Positions 11,297-23,135 of a DNA stretch of 64,000 nt are shown here, in pieces; the stretch's first letter is position 1, and every line of letters starts with the position of its first letter. Below the pieces are notes generated by a model. It saw only the letters and a program-made list of their open reading frames with translations. It had not been told where the DNA came from and did no database searches. Location of the stretch: NCBI GenBank assembly GCA_014621425.1, contig JAANBB010000018.1, positions 241,733 to 305,732 on the forward strand. The letters are read 5' to 3'. The position numbers and the translations under genes are program-made. The DNA is from Cylindrodendrum hubeiense (Eukaryota > Ascomycota > Sordariomycetes > Hypocreales > Nectriaceae).

Positions 11297-12383
11297 TGTC
11301 GCAGGGGTATTCAGGGTGTTTTAATTAAAACGAATGAAGTGAGAGGAAGAGCAGAAAAGATTGATTCGTTGCACCAAGAATTGGGGTTGACGGGGCGCTT
11401 GCTTCAAGGATATTGTGGTAGTAAAATGCGTCGAGATGTAAAACTGGCCAGCAGTGTGAAAAGTAAAAAGTCTAAGGAAACGCAGTTGTACAGTGATAAA
11501 GAGAGGGATGAAGCAGTGACAGACCAAGCACGACAACGGTATGGCCGGCACCAGTCCTTTATACAATGCATGTCGACAAAGAAACACCTGATGCACTGGA
11601 TGATATCGTCGTGACATAGGCCTCTTTGTTGGCGCCTGTCGCATAGTAGAGCGCCTGCAGCCAATCATCCCAGAATAGACAACGTTTAGCCCGCTTGCAG
11701 TCGTACGGGAAGGCGGCTGCATGTCTGAGTCGCTGTCAGCCAAAACCCAATCGCTTGTGTTTTGGCGCCCTGGATTGAGGCGCTTAGCGAAACACCACGG
11801 GCGGCCCCACGTTGGGACTGGCGGGGCCTCATCTTGCTACGCCGGATCTTACTCGTCCGTCTCTGAATAGACCAAGTCATTCGGCGTCTGTGTCGTATGA
11901 GCGGCCAGCCAGTAAAAACAGAGCAACCGGAATTGAATATGGCAGCGGGTGCGTATACCGACCTGGTCGATGTTTCGGTTCGGGCCTTGCCCCCGCCAAT
12001 GGGTTCAACCCAGTTGTTACGAGAAGATGTCCTGATCTACGTTGGAATCTGGCCCGGGGCCGCACAGCTGCAAGCCCGAGAACCAGACATTGCATGTCAT
12101 TTAATCACAGGCCGCAAACTAATCCGGAAGCAGTGTAGATCCATGCCAACAGCCAGTGATGCAGCATTAAAATTCGATGGCGCCCTCTCTTCCCCCCTAC
12201 TCCAATCAAAAGCCTCCCTCCTGCGCACGACCGTCCACGACCTTAGTCTTGCGGTTTGGGGCTGACAAGGCGGACATTCACGTGTCCCTTCTCAGCTCCT
12301 ACTTCATTAGCATCTCAAATCTCCTTCTATCCCAAAGAAACATCAGCCCGGCCGTCTTCAACCCTGAAAGAAAATAATCGAAA
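11297..12383. other. Shared upstream region of two divergent genes
   Basis: Separates the divergent MARVEL-like and ankyrin genes. Several overlapping 60-140 codon frames on both strands (for example 11897-12265) have no recognisable domain, so I do not call a gene. A pyrimidine-rich tract (CTCTCTTCCCCCCTACTCC) near 12183-12201 may mark the transcription start of the ankyrin gene. Confidence 0.5.
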
Positions 12384-13529
12384 ATGGCTCCACTGCCAAA
12401 TTTGTATGAACAACGGCTCCCTCCAAAGCAACTCAAGCAAGCGGAGGCGGATCCTTTGGGAACGGTGACATTGTGGACGCATTTTTACAACTGCATCAAC
12501 TTAACAAAGGGCACCACTTTTGATGTGCACGACGTTATCCTGACAGCTGAAGAGGATCTCGTGGCAGCTGCCTTCAAAATTTACGCCGCTGGTCCTGAAA
12601 GGAAGGATGCCATCCTAGGTAAGATCTTGCAACAGCCAGCACAAAATACCGCATAATGTGATGCTCATCACATACTCGTAGAGAATGAATTCTTCCTCAA
12701 ATTGTTAAACAGATGCGTCACGTGCACCTACGACATGGTCGAAGGCATGGAGTCTTGGCTCAATGACGAGACCGGGACTTCTGCATTCGGGACGCCTTCT
12801 CTGCTCCATATCCTTGTCGCAGTCACCATTAAGCACTACAACTATGATGTCCTGGTCGAGCTGACAAAACGCACACTCCCTTCGACTAACATTTTTACTG
12901 TTTGTCCATCGCCTACAATCTCCTACCTTAAGTTATCTCTTCCAGCAAGTGGATGGGATGCTGTTGAGCGCGCAGGTTGGATCGCAGCATCTCACCGTCC
13001 ACATATTAAAAAAGGGGAACTGAATGCGGCAGGAGAGCTTCCATTCGCAGTCAAACCCTATGTTGGTGGGAACTTGGATTATTGTGTTCAGGATCTTCCG
13101 AGTTCAAACCTCCGATCATATTTCTGTCGTATCCCGCGGACCCTCTACACAGGCATACCACCATACCCTAAGTGGCCGGGAAGTCCTGTACTGGTGAAGT
13201 ATGCCGCTACTCGAACTGGACCCGACGGTTTGGAGATCTTACGAACTCTTGTTGAAATTGGAGGCATGGACGTGAACGACACGGAAACTTGGTGGAAGGC
13301 GGGTGATTATGACCCAAGAGAATGGAACCCGCTGTGTAAGGATGGCAGTGACTGCAAAGAGACTCCACTTCACATTGCAGTTGATAAAGGGAACGTCGAA
13401 GCAGTGCAATACCTCCTAACACATGGTGCGGATAGAGTGGTAGACGGGAATGGAAAGGATCAGAAGGAGAGATGCAAGATGCGAGGATTCACCACAGTGA
13501 TGGATGTGTTTGAGAAACACCAGTGGTAG
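12384..13529 (+). CDS. Hypothetical protein with a C-terminal ankyrin repeat
   Basis: Two exons, 12384-12618 and 12682-13529, join to 360 residues across a 63-nt intron (GTAAGA...GTAG). The start ATG has a favourable context (AAAATGGC). One clear ankyrin repeat is near residues 310-345: ETPLHIAVDKGNVEAVQYLL then THGAD. A weaker unit may precede it, around SPVLVKYAATRTGPDGLEIL. The N-terminal 250 residues are not recognised. No transmembrane or signal segment is visible, so it is probably cytosolic or nuclear. Single ankyrin units rarely define a function, and none is proposed. Confidence 0.75.
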
Positions 13530-13877
13530 TTGCAATATAATACTGCACAAGATAATTTCACCTTTGCCACTATTTGGATTTATAGCTCACGACATCCATA
13601 AGGGCCTAGATGGACACCACAGTTAAGCAAAACATGGCGCCACCATCAAAATGCCCAACGCTGGAGTTTGACCAGTTGTTTTTGGACAGACTGGAAGTCC
13701 AGTTTGCAGATTTGAAATAAAGTTGAGAGATCCTACGCCTTAGCACGGAATACAAAAATTGTATTGTCCAAGGATAATGTTATTGTATTCAAATGTAAGA
13801 TAATTGCATCTTAGCTTCAATATGTACATGAAGATATGAAGAAAAAAGATCGTCCCACGACCGCTAACCCATCCATA
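13530..13877. other. Intergenic between convergent genes
   Basis: Short AT-rich spacer between the ankyrin gene and the GH6 gene. Nothing recognised. Confidence 0.6.
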
Positions 13878-15516
13878 TTAGAACGCAGGGTTGGCGTTAG
13901 TGAGGAGCTGTTCGAAGTAAGCCTGGAACCACGTTCCTGCTTCTGGCGCCGGCCTTGAAAGAGATAATCATTAACGTTAATTCTGAAGTGTATGGGTGGT
14001 AAATTGACTTACTGGAGAGCATCAGAATAGCCGCAGTGGTAGTCATAGCGGGCTGCACTGGTGTCAGAGGTACCATCGGACTCGCCGCCAGGCTTGATCC
14101 AGACGAAGGCGTCGAGGAGACTGTCGCCGGTATTCGCAGAGGGGCGAGTACCGAAGCCGGTACCCTTGGCGTTGCACCAATCGCCCCACTGAGACTGGCC
14201 GGTGGGTTGTTTGCCGGAACGGCCCTGGTCGGTGATAAATTGAGCGCCTGGCCAGCCGTTCTGCTCCAAAAGAGGTCCCATGGCATGGATGTAGCCCTTC
14301 TCGTCGTAGATGGAGTTGCCTGAGGTGTAGGCGGGAGGGGTGCTGATGCTCCAGGCGTTGTAGTTGGCGACATTGGTCGCGAGACCACGGAGCGCAGCGG
14401 GTTTGCCAGAATCCTTGTAGATACTAGCAAAGAGCGTGGCGGCCGGTCCCTGGTTAGCAGGCCAGCCGAGCCACCCAGCATGGCCAGCATCGAGATACAT
14501 GGCGACGTTGGGCAGATTGAGCGCGGTGACGGCATATTTAGTGAGAGTGATGTAAGCGTCGTGGGCCTTGGAGCACTTGGCAACATTGAGATTGGTGACC
14601 AGGTTGGCCAGAGAGTCAGGCTCTGCAGTTTTTCGTTAGTTGGTTCGCATAGATTGAATGATATCTAACTCACCAATCACAAGGATGATCCGGATCTCCG
14701 AGTACGCCTGGAGTATCTTCTTAATGGTGTCAATGTAGGTCTTGTACTTGTTGGCACCGTCATTGTCGAGCGAGTACTCGCCGTTGGAGGCAGCAGCAGC
14801 GCAGTCGCGCTCAGGGAGATCGTAAACAACGAATTGGCCGGCGTAGTTGCCTCCAGCCTGGTTGGCCTTCTTGATATCGACAAGAGTGTCTTCCATTAAG
14901 GAAATGTGGTCAAAAGAGTCCCTAGAAGCTTGTCAGTTATGATTCGTCTCTCATTACGATAAATATCGAGCTTACATCCATTGAAACGAGGGGACTTCTG
15001 CAACCTTGGCAGCAGCAGTGGCCAAAGCGCCACTGAGGCTGGGAATGGCCAGGGTGCTAACCTCAGAGCGGTAGTAATCGTTGGCCCACAGATTGACTCC
15101 CGAAAAGGGGTTGCCTGAGTAAGTGACGGTGCCGGTGGCAGTCGAGGGAGCACTCGTAGTAGAAGATCCAGAGCTAGTTACAGTGACGGTGGCACTTGAC
15201 TTTGTGGTGGTGGTGGTAGAGACGGGAAGCGAGCTGCTCGCAGAGGTGCTGGGACCCGTTCCCTGGAGGCATTGGTAGTAGTAGTCGTTGATCTTACTAC
15301 AGTAGTAGCCAGACTCGCAGCAGGTTGCACCAGTCCAGTTTATACCACCACACTGGCCCCTAGATATGTGTCAGTATACGAGCATCGGGATATTGACGTG
15401 GCATCGAGTTTGAGTACGCACCACTGGCTAGAGCAGGACTGACGCTTTTCGGCGAACGGAGCACCGAAAACAGCGCCGGCGAGGGCAGCGCCGATCAGGA
15501 GCTTGCTGCCTGTCAT
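13878..15516 (-). CDS. GH6 cellobiohydrolase II with N-terminal CBM1
   Basis: Five exons on the minus strand, 15516-15422, 15359-14976, 14921-14674, 14622-14013 and 13953-13878, give 470 residues, the usual length of fungal CBH II. Order: signal peptide ([13 protein letters not shown]), a Lys-Arg processing site, CBM1 ([20 protein letters not shown]), a Ser/Thr-rich linker, then the GH6 catalytic domain. The block LPERDCAA contains the Asp that acts as catalytic acid in this family. Further GH6 landmarks are [19 protein letters not shown]-like [25 protein letters not shown], and the substrate-tunnel segment [15 protein letters not shown]. It would release cellobiose processively from the non-reducing ends of cellulose. 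The secreted enzyme fits the neighbouring GH131 gene. It appears intact. The Trp of the CBM1 is split by the first intron. Confidence 0.95.
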
Positions 15517-16485
15517 GTCTGCAAAGAGAGATTGGAGTTGGTGATAGGCTTGTTGATGATCGAGGCCAACTTGAGATGAAGGTACAAAGAACAATGTGTA
15601 AGCTTTGGCGGACTGTAGGACCTTATATATAAATCTTGGAACCTACAGAGTTGCTTATGTGAACCATTTAAGCTTTCGGATACACGGGATATCAGCACAC
15701 CTCGTCGTCACATTGGAGACTCACGATGGCCGAAAGGGTCAGAGATGGTGAAGCTTGAAAGACCGAACCCCTCAATCGGGCAAGGCGTCTGGGCAAAGAC
15801 GAGCGACGAAAACACGGGCTAGCGGGGAACATATCCGATAGTATATTATATTGTTTATAATTGCAAGGGCTGGTGAGCACACTATTGATTAACTCGGACA
15901 ATACGATGGCGGCCCCATCGGCCAAAGTGAAACACGGTTGCGTGACGCTTTGGCATGTCGTTCAGCAACCAAGTTCGGAACCACAAACCGCCCAAGTATT
16001 GGGGCAATACAGGTTTCTGGAGGACAGAGAATATTGAAGGGCCCTCACGTGTCCATAGTCGCATGTCGATGTAACCTGGACGCAGCTCATCTCGGAGGCT
16101 GACTTCCATAAAGTGCCTAAATAGGAAATGCGGAGGTTCATCGGGGAATATTAGCATCATGCCAAGACGCTCGGGTAGAGTCCCTCGGAACCATTGACCG
16201 ACCAGCCGGCTCCCCCGGGAGAACGGCCGTGTTGGTCCGACAAGGATCAAGTCTGTTTGGGAATGAAGCTCTGCTGGCCTCTACTTGTTAAGGGTCAAAG
16301 GATGTGAAGTGCTTTTACGCAGAATGCTTCAGTAGAATAAATCATGCTATTTACTATCATCGCTTACGGCAATGCTATATACATTTAGATCCAGAAATAT
16401 ATACGCTGAAATAGCACCAAGCTCCCGTCTTGATTATTCTAGCCGGATCTTGTCAGGCATCAGAGGGACATGGCTCATCAGCCGT
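15517..16485. other. Intergenic, upstream of GH6
   Basis: A TATATATAAA stretch on the minus strand near 15624-15633 is a plausible TATA box for the GH6 gene, 108-117 bp before its ATG. A 122-codon open frame at 15882-16250 (minus) lacks an ATG at its first codon and has no domain I recognise, so it is not called. Confidence 0.5.
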
Positions 16486-17747
16486 TTACAGGGAGCGACG
16501 GTGACGGGCCCGGCGCGAGAGCTTGCAACGAGAGCTCTGCTTGGGTGTAGCCACCGCTGATGAAGCTGACTGAGTGGCGACGGCCTCCGTGGGGGTAGCG
16601 GTTGTCTCAGCCGCCGAGATGACCTCCACAACAGAAGTCGTTGTCGGCACAGCAGAAGTCGCCGGCGCAGTAGAAACAGCCTGCGCGGTGGAAACCGCCT
16701 TGGCAGTAGAAACAACCTGGGCAACAGAAGTCGCCTGCGCAACAGAGGTCTGTGCAGAAGTCTTCAGAGTAACAAGCGTGGTGGTCTCAGCCAACGCAGC
16801 GGTCGTGACGGGGACCTTGGTAGATGCCACTGCGGCACTGGTCTTAGTTCCTGCTGCGATGGCAGTGCTTGATGCAACAGCAACTGCGGAACTGCTGCTA
16901 TCGGTGTCTTTATTCACGGTTAGCCAATGTCTTTGTGCCGTGACATGCAATTCTACTTACCGGCAGAGTCGCCGCTGGCGCCAGAGAAAGTGGTGGTAAT
17001 GTCACCGTCCTCGATGTAGACGCCGGAGAAATAAAAGTCCTCGTCGGCGTCGGCATCGGTGTTGGCCAGCTCCAGAACACCGACGTGCCAGTCAGCGCCG
17101 TTGCTGCTCGTGCTGGCGGTGACAGGCGCCACAACCTGCTTGAGGGCGGTAGCACCGGTCGAGTGCCAAAGACCGACAGTTTTGCCGGTGAAGTCGATCT
17201 CGTAGGCGATGTTGTGCCAGATGCTGGCCTCCCACTCCACTTCCCACTTGGAGGTGCCTCCAACGAACCACTGGAGGCTCTTGTCCTCGGTGCCGCTGGC
17301 GCCGGAGAGCAGGCCACTCTTCAGCTCGGTGAAGTGCGACTCGAAGAAGGCAATCTGGTGCTCGCGGGTCAGGGACGGCGCGTTCTCGGTCTCACGCTTG
17401 ATGCTGAAGTGGTAGAAGACGGTGCCGGCGGCGATGGCGGCGGTGGTCTGGGGGATCAACTCGGTGCGGCGCATGGTCTGGCCGTTCCAGTACGCCGTGT
17501 CGGTCAGCGAGATCTTGGCGCCCTGCGATGAGCCGGCATCGGCGGGGTTGGCGAAGTCGGCCGAGAGGTTCACATACTCGGTGACGTTGCCGTCGCCGTG
17601 GATGTAGTATTGGTAGGGGCCGACCTGGTTGGACCAGCTCCAGCTCTCGAGGTCGGTGGCGGACTCGAGGTCGTTGAAGCGGCCGTCCCAGAGGATTTCC
17701 GCGGCAGCTAGGCCGGCGAAAGAAGCGAAAGCGGCGAAACCCTTCAT
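16486..17747 (-). CDS. GH131 beta-glucanase with Ser/Thr-rich tail
   Basis: Two exons, 17747-16961 and 16907-16486, give 402 residues. A signal peptide (FAAFASFAGLAAAEIL) precedes a GH131 catalytic domain of about 245 residues with the family blocks ILWDGRFND, SWSNQVGPYQYYIHG, MRRTELIPQT, HQIAFFESHFTELKSG and SKWEVEW. GH131 enzymes cleave beta-1,3, beta-1,4 and beta-1,6 glucans and are found in fungi and oomycetes. The second exon encodes about 135 residues rich in Ala, Thr, Ser and Val in short repeats (VAQATSVAQVVSTAKAVSTA), ending in a strongly basic tail (CKLSRRARHRRSL). Many GH131 proteins have a CBM1 after such a linker; here there is none. No GPI signal is visible because the end is not hydrophobic. 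Confidence 0.88.
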
Positions 17748-19104
17748 TGTAAAAGCGAAAGTAAAGTAAACGGGAGTAATGTAAAGATCGACTGTGTACA
17801 GACCGGCTGTGATAGGACCAGAAGAAAAAGACCGGAAGAGAAAGTAACGGAGGCGTATCGAGCCCACCGAGGGGGGCGCGTACGGCCGAGTTTTAAACAA
17901 GCCGTCGCGGTAGCTACTCTATGTCGGACTGGAAGCATCGTGCAACTTCGCTTCCGCATCCTGGACTCGCATCCTTGACCGCGAAGGGTCCAGTCGGTAA
18001 ACTCGGCGCTAGCTGTCGAGGCCTGGCAGGTAACAGGTGGCGTGAGCGGCCAGAGCTGGAGCTTTTCGGATTAATTTACAGGGCCGTGGCTGGATAGGCG
18101 GAGAAACGCGATTCCATGCGCGGAGGGAGTTCAGGGAGTTCAGCTGAAACAAGTTCCAAGTTCCAGGTGGGTGGATCCCGTCGCTCCGGTCCGCCCGCGG
18201 GCAAACGAAGGCCTCGTTAACGCTGGACCGTTACAGTGTTTTTGGAACAATTAAAAGCCAAAGTTTGTCTGTCCTCGAGGTAACATCGCTTTATTACCGC
18301 TTCTTGGCAAGCTAGCTCCCAGGGTGTTGTGCTTGACTTTAATAGTCAAGTCAATTGTGCAATTGGCGTCTGTAGCTGGGTGCTTTTCCTCTCCCTCTCC
18401 GTTTCATCCGACGAGAGATCGACGGCAGCCACGCTGGCCCAGTCGGTGTGAAACAATCCATTACTACCATATCCTTGACCGTTTCTTTATGATTGCTCAG
18501 TGAAGTTTGCAGCCGTTTCTGCCATTTAATTGCGCACTCTGCGAGTCAATTGGCTCGAAGGCTGGTATTGATTCTGCATCATTGTCACCAACCTTTCAAC
18601 TTCTCATCCGTCTATTTATTCTGCAGCATTATGATGCTCTCGGAAAATACCACTTGTGACAGCGTGACATAAACATGCCAGGGCACTCACCGCTTCGCTT
18701 AGATGAATGCCATCGTCCACTTGTGATGCGAGCTTACGACAAGCCTACCCTGTACTTCAGATAGACCAAACTCGTCACAATTATGTAGTGCTGTACAGAA
18801 GAAAGATCACGCAATTCATAGCCACGTCATATCATTGTTATAGAAGTTACAGGTAGGGGGATCTCAATTGAGTCGCTAAATACTGAGTGACAAAGTATAC
18901 TTGGCAAGAAACTTTTACTCGAGCTTCTGGGTGCATGCGACACTCGCTTATCTGAAATCTTCGCTGCTTGTCTTGCGAATGTTAACCTTAATCCCGAATC
19001 GTTTTTGAGGTTTCATCTCAATGCATTATTGTACTTCTCCACGCCGGTGCATCTTCCTGCTATGCGTTTTACGGTAGACCAGTTTGTGCGAAGGAGTTCG
19101 GTTG
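17748..19104. other. Intergenic, upstream of GH131
   Basis: GC-balanced non-coding sequence. It contains a small palindrome, CTTGACT (18332-18338) with AGTCAAG (18344-18350). No gene or known repeat was recognised. Confidence 0.5.
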
Positions 19105-20737
19105 TCACGCCGACCCGTTGAGGCCCATCTGATTCCAACAAACTGTACCCCTGGTAAGTACATCGTTTGACACAATATTTGGAGTTGCGTATTTGACTCA
19201 CATGACCAGCAATAGTCTTGACCAAAGTATGTTTCTCTCACAGCCCGACCCCAAGTAGTCCCGCTCTCTGCAGCGTATGCGACAGCGCTGTTGCCAATAG
19301 CCAGGGCAATCATTGGGGGCACCTGGTCCATGTCCTTGAAATTGGGTTCCTGATTGAGCTTGTCTTTCAAAATTTGCTGATAGATGTTGTGCGCCACGAT
19401 CTGACCACCATGCATAGCAACACCACAGCGCTTAATGCCCGACCACCGGTTGATGTCGCCAGCTGAAAAGTGATATTGGTGGTTCGGGATGGATTTATCA
19501 AACATCAAGCTACAATGAGTCGTTAGAACTGCTCTCCATGTGTTGAGCAGGTCCTCATAAGTCTTTCATCTGAATCGGCGCTTACCTGGGTTGTACCTTG
19601 ACATAACCCTTGCTATCAACAGCTGCGGATGGCAGAAATTCCGTCGACGGGGAACTACCGGAAGTAGCATGCAAGATGCTGTTGGCCGACATATTGAGGC
19701 CATTCGAAAATGAAAGGTTGTAAGTGGCCTCGCCATCATCATTTTGAACCGCTTCCATTTCTTCAAGGCGGTGGCCTAGCAAGACTCGAACCCCCAGCTC
19801 TTTCAAAAGTTGCAATATTTTTTGCTTGGTCACCTCAGGTAATGGCTCTGATGAGAGCAGCTTGTCCCGAGAATGGGCAAGTGTCACCTCAAGGTCTGGA
19901 TATAAAAGCTTCATTTCGGAGGCCATTTCGACACCCACAGCACCGCCGCCCACCACGACAACATGGCGGGACTTTTGAATTGAGCTGATATGTTGATGGA
20001 CATCAGATAAGTGCTCATGTCGATTCAGAGACCGAGGCGCAGCGGGCCAGTTGCGTCGTAAGCCGGTGGCTGTTACGAGAAAGTCATAGTCGCCGCGATG
20101 GGACTCCGATTTCAAACCATCAACCACTACAGCCGTCTTTGTGGCGAAATCAACAGACTTTATACTGCCCTGAACAAATGTAATGCGGTTATTTTGGAAT
20201 TTCTGGATATCTTGGTACTTGACCCAGAACCTTTCAGCGTCGTCCGAGTTGAAAAGGGAAAGGGGTGTGCCAATCAAGTGATCCGCACTGGTTATCAGAC
20301 AGAGGTTTCAAAGAATACCAGACCGGAGCGTGCTTGTACTCACAATAACCGTCCCGCTCATCAACGACGGTAATCTCAACTTCACAAGCCGCCGGAGACT
20401 GACCCTTATAGACCAAGTCATAAAGGTGAGAGGCTGCGGAAAGCCCTGCATAAGAACCGCCAGCGACAAGAATCTTGACAGGCTGTCCCATTTTGACAGG
20501 TTTACCAGTGGCGTAGGTGGCAAGGTGTGCAGGAAGGGTGGTGGCGACTAGTCTGGGCTTTGCCGAATTCTCGACGCACATAGATGGTTGAGGAGTTTTG
20601 TTGGCAGGTAGAGCTTGACGGGAGAGAGAAAAGTGACGTTGAGTTGACTGAAAGCCGTCAAGTGATAGACGACGAACAACACCTGTAGTGGCTACGAGCA
20701 ATCGTGGAATGGCTCTTGGATGCTGACACCTGAACAT
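19105..20737 (-). CDS. AIF/AMID-like FAD-dependent NAD(P)H oxidoreductase
   Basis: Four exons (20737-20340, 20287-19586, 19509-19202, 19142-19105) give 481 residues. The FAD Rossmann motif is VAGGSYAGLSAASHL near residue 75, followed by VVDERDG. The NAD(P) motif is VVVGGGAVGVEMASE, and the C-terminal FAD contact region reads PPMIALAIGNSAV, ending CWNQMGLNGSA. These match fungal homologues of AIF and AMID, which oxidise NAD(P)H and are linked to redox control and cell death. The first 40 residues are Arg-rich without acidic residues, suggesting mitochondrial import; an in-frame ATG at 20911 would extend the N terminus. Intron one needs the donor GTACAAG; the better-looking GTGAGT three bases upstream breaks the frame. 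The last acceptor (ACAG) is likewise chosen by frame. It lies next to sterol enzymes and has a dense cluster of TCGGAG upstream. Confidence 0.78.
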
Positions 20738-20959
20738 GGAGAATGGGGTACAAGTACCAAGCTGCAACAAGTATGGAGAATGGTGAGTAAATGGATCAAG
20801 CATGGAGAGCGGCGTGAAGGTTTTATACATTAAGTGTAATAAATGCCGCCTGTGGCGAGACGGGCGGATACGAGTACGCGGCTGCTTCTCTCTGAGAAAC
20901 CCGGTAGTCATGGCCCGTTCTATGGAGCCCGGTATTCCGAACCCGACACAAACGTCATG

Positions 20960-21288
20960 CTCCGAGATTGATTAAGGATCTTGCTGATTGATAAACCGGA
21001 TCAGACTCCAGTGAGTGGAGAAGCACCGGTTAGTTTCGGGGCGCAGTCTGTTGTGTCAACGAGATCTTCGTACCTGCGTAATGCCCTCGGAGCTCCGATG
21101 ACGGGACTGCGGCGTTTTGCTTCTCATGTCTCGGGTGTAAGCTGAGCTAGTCTTGAGTCAAGTCGGAGGGCGCGACAGGGAAACGGAGACCGACCACGGG
21201 AACGACCGGATCGGAGGCTCAAGGGTGAGGGTCGGAGATGCTATAGCATAGAATCGGGGATAACAGTGGGTCTTCCTAACTGTCGGAG
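20960..21288. promoter_or_regulatory. Cluster of seven TCGGAG/CTCCGA hexamers
   Basis: CTCCGA at 20960 and 21093, and TCGGAG at 21087, 21163, 21211, 21232 and 21283. The pair at 21087-21098 forms a perfect 12-bp palindrome, TCGGAGCTCCGA. This lies 220-550 bp upstream of the AIF/AMID-like ATG. CGG-containing motifs are the usual half-sites of Zn2Cys6 regulators, and one is encoded at 23136. Binding is inferred, not known. Confidence 0.6.
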
Positions 21289-21594
21289 AACGTCTATGTT
21301 GCTTGGGTGTTGTTGACATTGGGTCGGGTCGGCCAGAAAAAATACAACAAATAATGCGCTATGTCAGGAGGTCACTGTAGTACAACAGTACTGTCTGTTA
21401 GACTACTTGAGTAGAGGTTGGCTTGCTTGAATTGTACTTTTGCGGAGGGGGATCCCAAATAAGACACTAGCTATCAACTTTAGTTCCTCAATTTCTCGCC
21501 TTGTCAATGCCTTTTTCTTCGCGCTTCAGTCGATTTGGCTTGCTACTGGAATTGCCCCCAGAAGAATAGAGGATCCATGACCGAAAACAATTGT

Positions 21595-22633
21595 TCATTC
21601 TTCCTTGTGTATCACAATCTTCATGGACCGGCCGTTCTGTTTCTTCCGCTGGCTAGCTTCGGTGCCCAAGAGGTAATCCCACCATCGGAAACTCGATGCA
21701 TAATTTCCAATAAAAACCTTGTGGTGCAAGTCATGATGATCTGCTCCTGACCAAAAAGGCAAAAAATGTCGCAGGCTCCACGGAAAATCGTAGCCGCTAT
21801 GAGCATCGACAGCCTGAAACAGGCGCAAAGTAATCCATACATACATGGTGAAGAGGTGTAAGTCGCCGGTCAAGGAGAGCAGTAACAGAGGTGCGCCAAT
21901 GACACCAGCACCTAAAATAGCTGTTTCTATCGGGGAGGCGTATTCTGCAGCTAACCCAAAAGGTGCCGAGTAGTAATGGTGCATTTTATGAATGTGCCTG
22001 TAAAGAAGGCCGTAGTGAAGTGCCCGGTGCGTCCAGTAGTGCCAAGTATCCTCCAATATGAAGCAAGCAATGAGCTGGAGGGAGATCTTTGACCAGGTCG
22101 GAAACGGAACGCCGTATGCGAGGCCAGCCCAGGTGGCAATAGGATGGAAAAACCAGATCTGAGGCAGTTCGGCAGTGAAGTGGCTAATTAAAACAACCAG
22201 GGCACAGTCCCACTGCTCTTTGAGAGTCGGGATTTTGGTCTGAATCTTGTACCTGTGGAAGTATGGGATCTTGTCGCAGATCATAAAGGGAAGGCATCTA
22301 CCAAAGTAGATGACTTCGTGGAGAAGAAAACTCATCATGCCCGTGGCGTAGATGTCGTTGTTCATGTAGAGGTACCAAGACTGTTGCATACATTCGTCAG
22401 ATGAGCGCTACGTGAGTGGGTGCGTAAAACAGAGGAGTGAACATACAGCCCACAGCGCCTCCAGCCAGTTGAGAGTTTGGTCATGGCTGGAAACTTGCTT
22501 GACGGTTTCCAAGTACCCAACTGTTTGGTTCTGCATTTGGAAGTTGCTGGTGATAGGCAAAGCCCTATGTGTCAGTGCCAAGATATGGGCAATCTTTATT
22601 ATCCAGTGAAACTCACATCACAATTGAGGTCAT
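21595..22633 (-). CDS. erg25: C-4 methylsterol oxidase, ERG25-like
   Basis: Three exons, 22633-22617 (17 nt only), 22564-22447 and 22380-21595, give 306 residues, normal for fungal Erg25. It belongs to the fatty acid hydroxylase superfamily of di-iron membrane enzymes and would oxidise the C-4 methyl groups of sterol intermediates in the ER. The three His boxes are present: HRALH, HKMHH and HHDLHH, with [20 protein letters not shown] and [10 protein letters not shown] as family landmarks. Hydrophobic segments lie near residues 60-80, 95-130 and 180-215. The C terminus ends in KIVIHKEE, not a canonical KKXX signal. It is divergent from and 502 bp away from the Zn2Cys6 gene. Whether it is the housekeeping copy or an extra paralogue cannot be told from this window. 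Confidence 0.92.
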
Positions 22634-22900
22634 GATGCCGGATTTGAGTGGCCAAGCACATGCCGGTGTAGGTGAAGGATGCACGGAGGGCAGGGAAGAT
22701 ATCGAAGTAAACAGGTCCCGAGATTGAAGACAAGCTCACCATACAGATTTATAGACACGTATGTGTGTAAAAATGCTCAATTATCAGAATGCAATCTACG
22801 TCAGAGCAACAACCCAGATACGACAGCGTACTCGTATTCTAGTCCGGCCGGTTGAATATCATGATGAGGATGCTCTCCAGCCGGTTGACCCGTACAAGCC

Positions 22901-23073
22901 TCGGAGTTAAGGAAAACATCTTTTTGATGGCGCGCATTTAAGTCTCGGTGGCAATGACTCGGGGTCCCACACTGGTTGGGTACCACACATACCCCACTCG
23001 GTTTAAACTAACGGAATGTAAACTCCGACATATCCGAGATCCAGGTGGGAAAAACGGCGATATTCCTTTTCTC
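22901..23073. promoter_or_regulatory. Shared ERG25-like/Zn2Cys6 upstream region with CTCGG motifs
   Basis: The divergent intergenic region has TCGGAG at 22901-22906 and CTCCGA at 23023-23028, plus several further CTCGG or CCGAG cores (near 22952, 22968, 22997, 23033 and 23069). It would serve both genes. Assigned from motif recurrence alone. Confidence 0.5.
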
Positions 23074-23135
23074 GGACCACGACTTGACACCAAACCACCT
23101 CAGATTGTTATCACCGGCGGTCCAGCTTCTACAGC

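Noticed and set aside
10511..11614. 367-codon plus-strand open frame
   Set aside because: Antisense to the MARVEL-like gene, whose minus-strand product has clear membrane helices; the plus frame is low-complexity and has no domain.
15882..16250. 122-codon minus-strand frame upstream of GH6
   Set aside because: Begins with TTG, has no recognised domain and no splice support.
16574..16999. 141-codon plus-strand frame
   Set aside because: Antisense of the Ala/Thr/Ser-rich GH131 tail; repetitive codons leave the opposite strand open.
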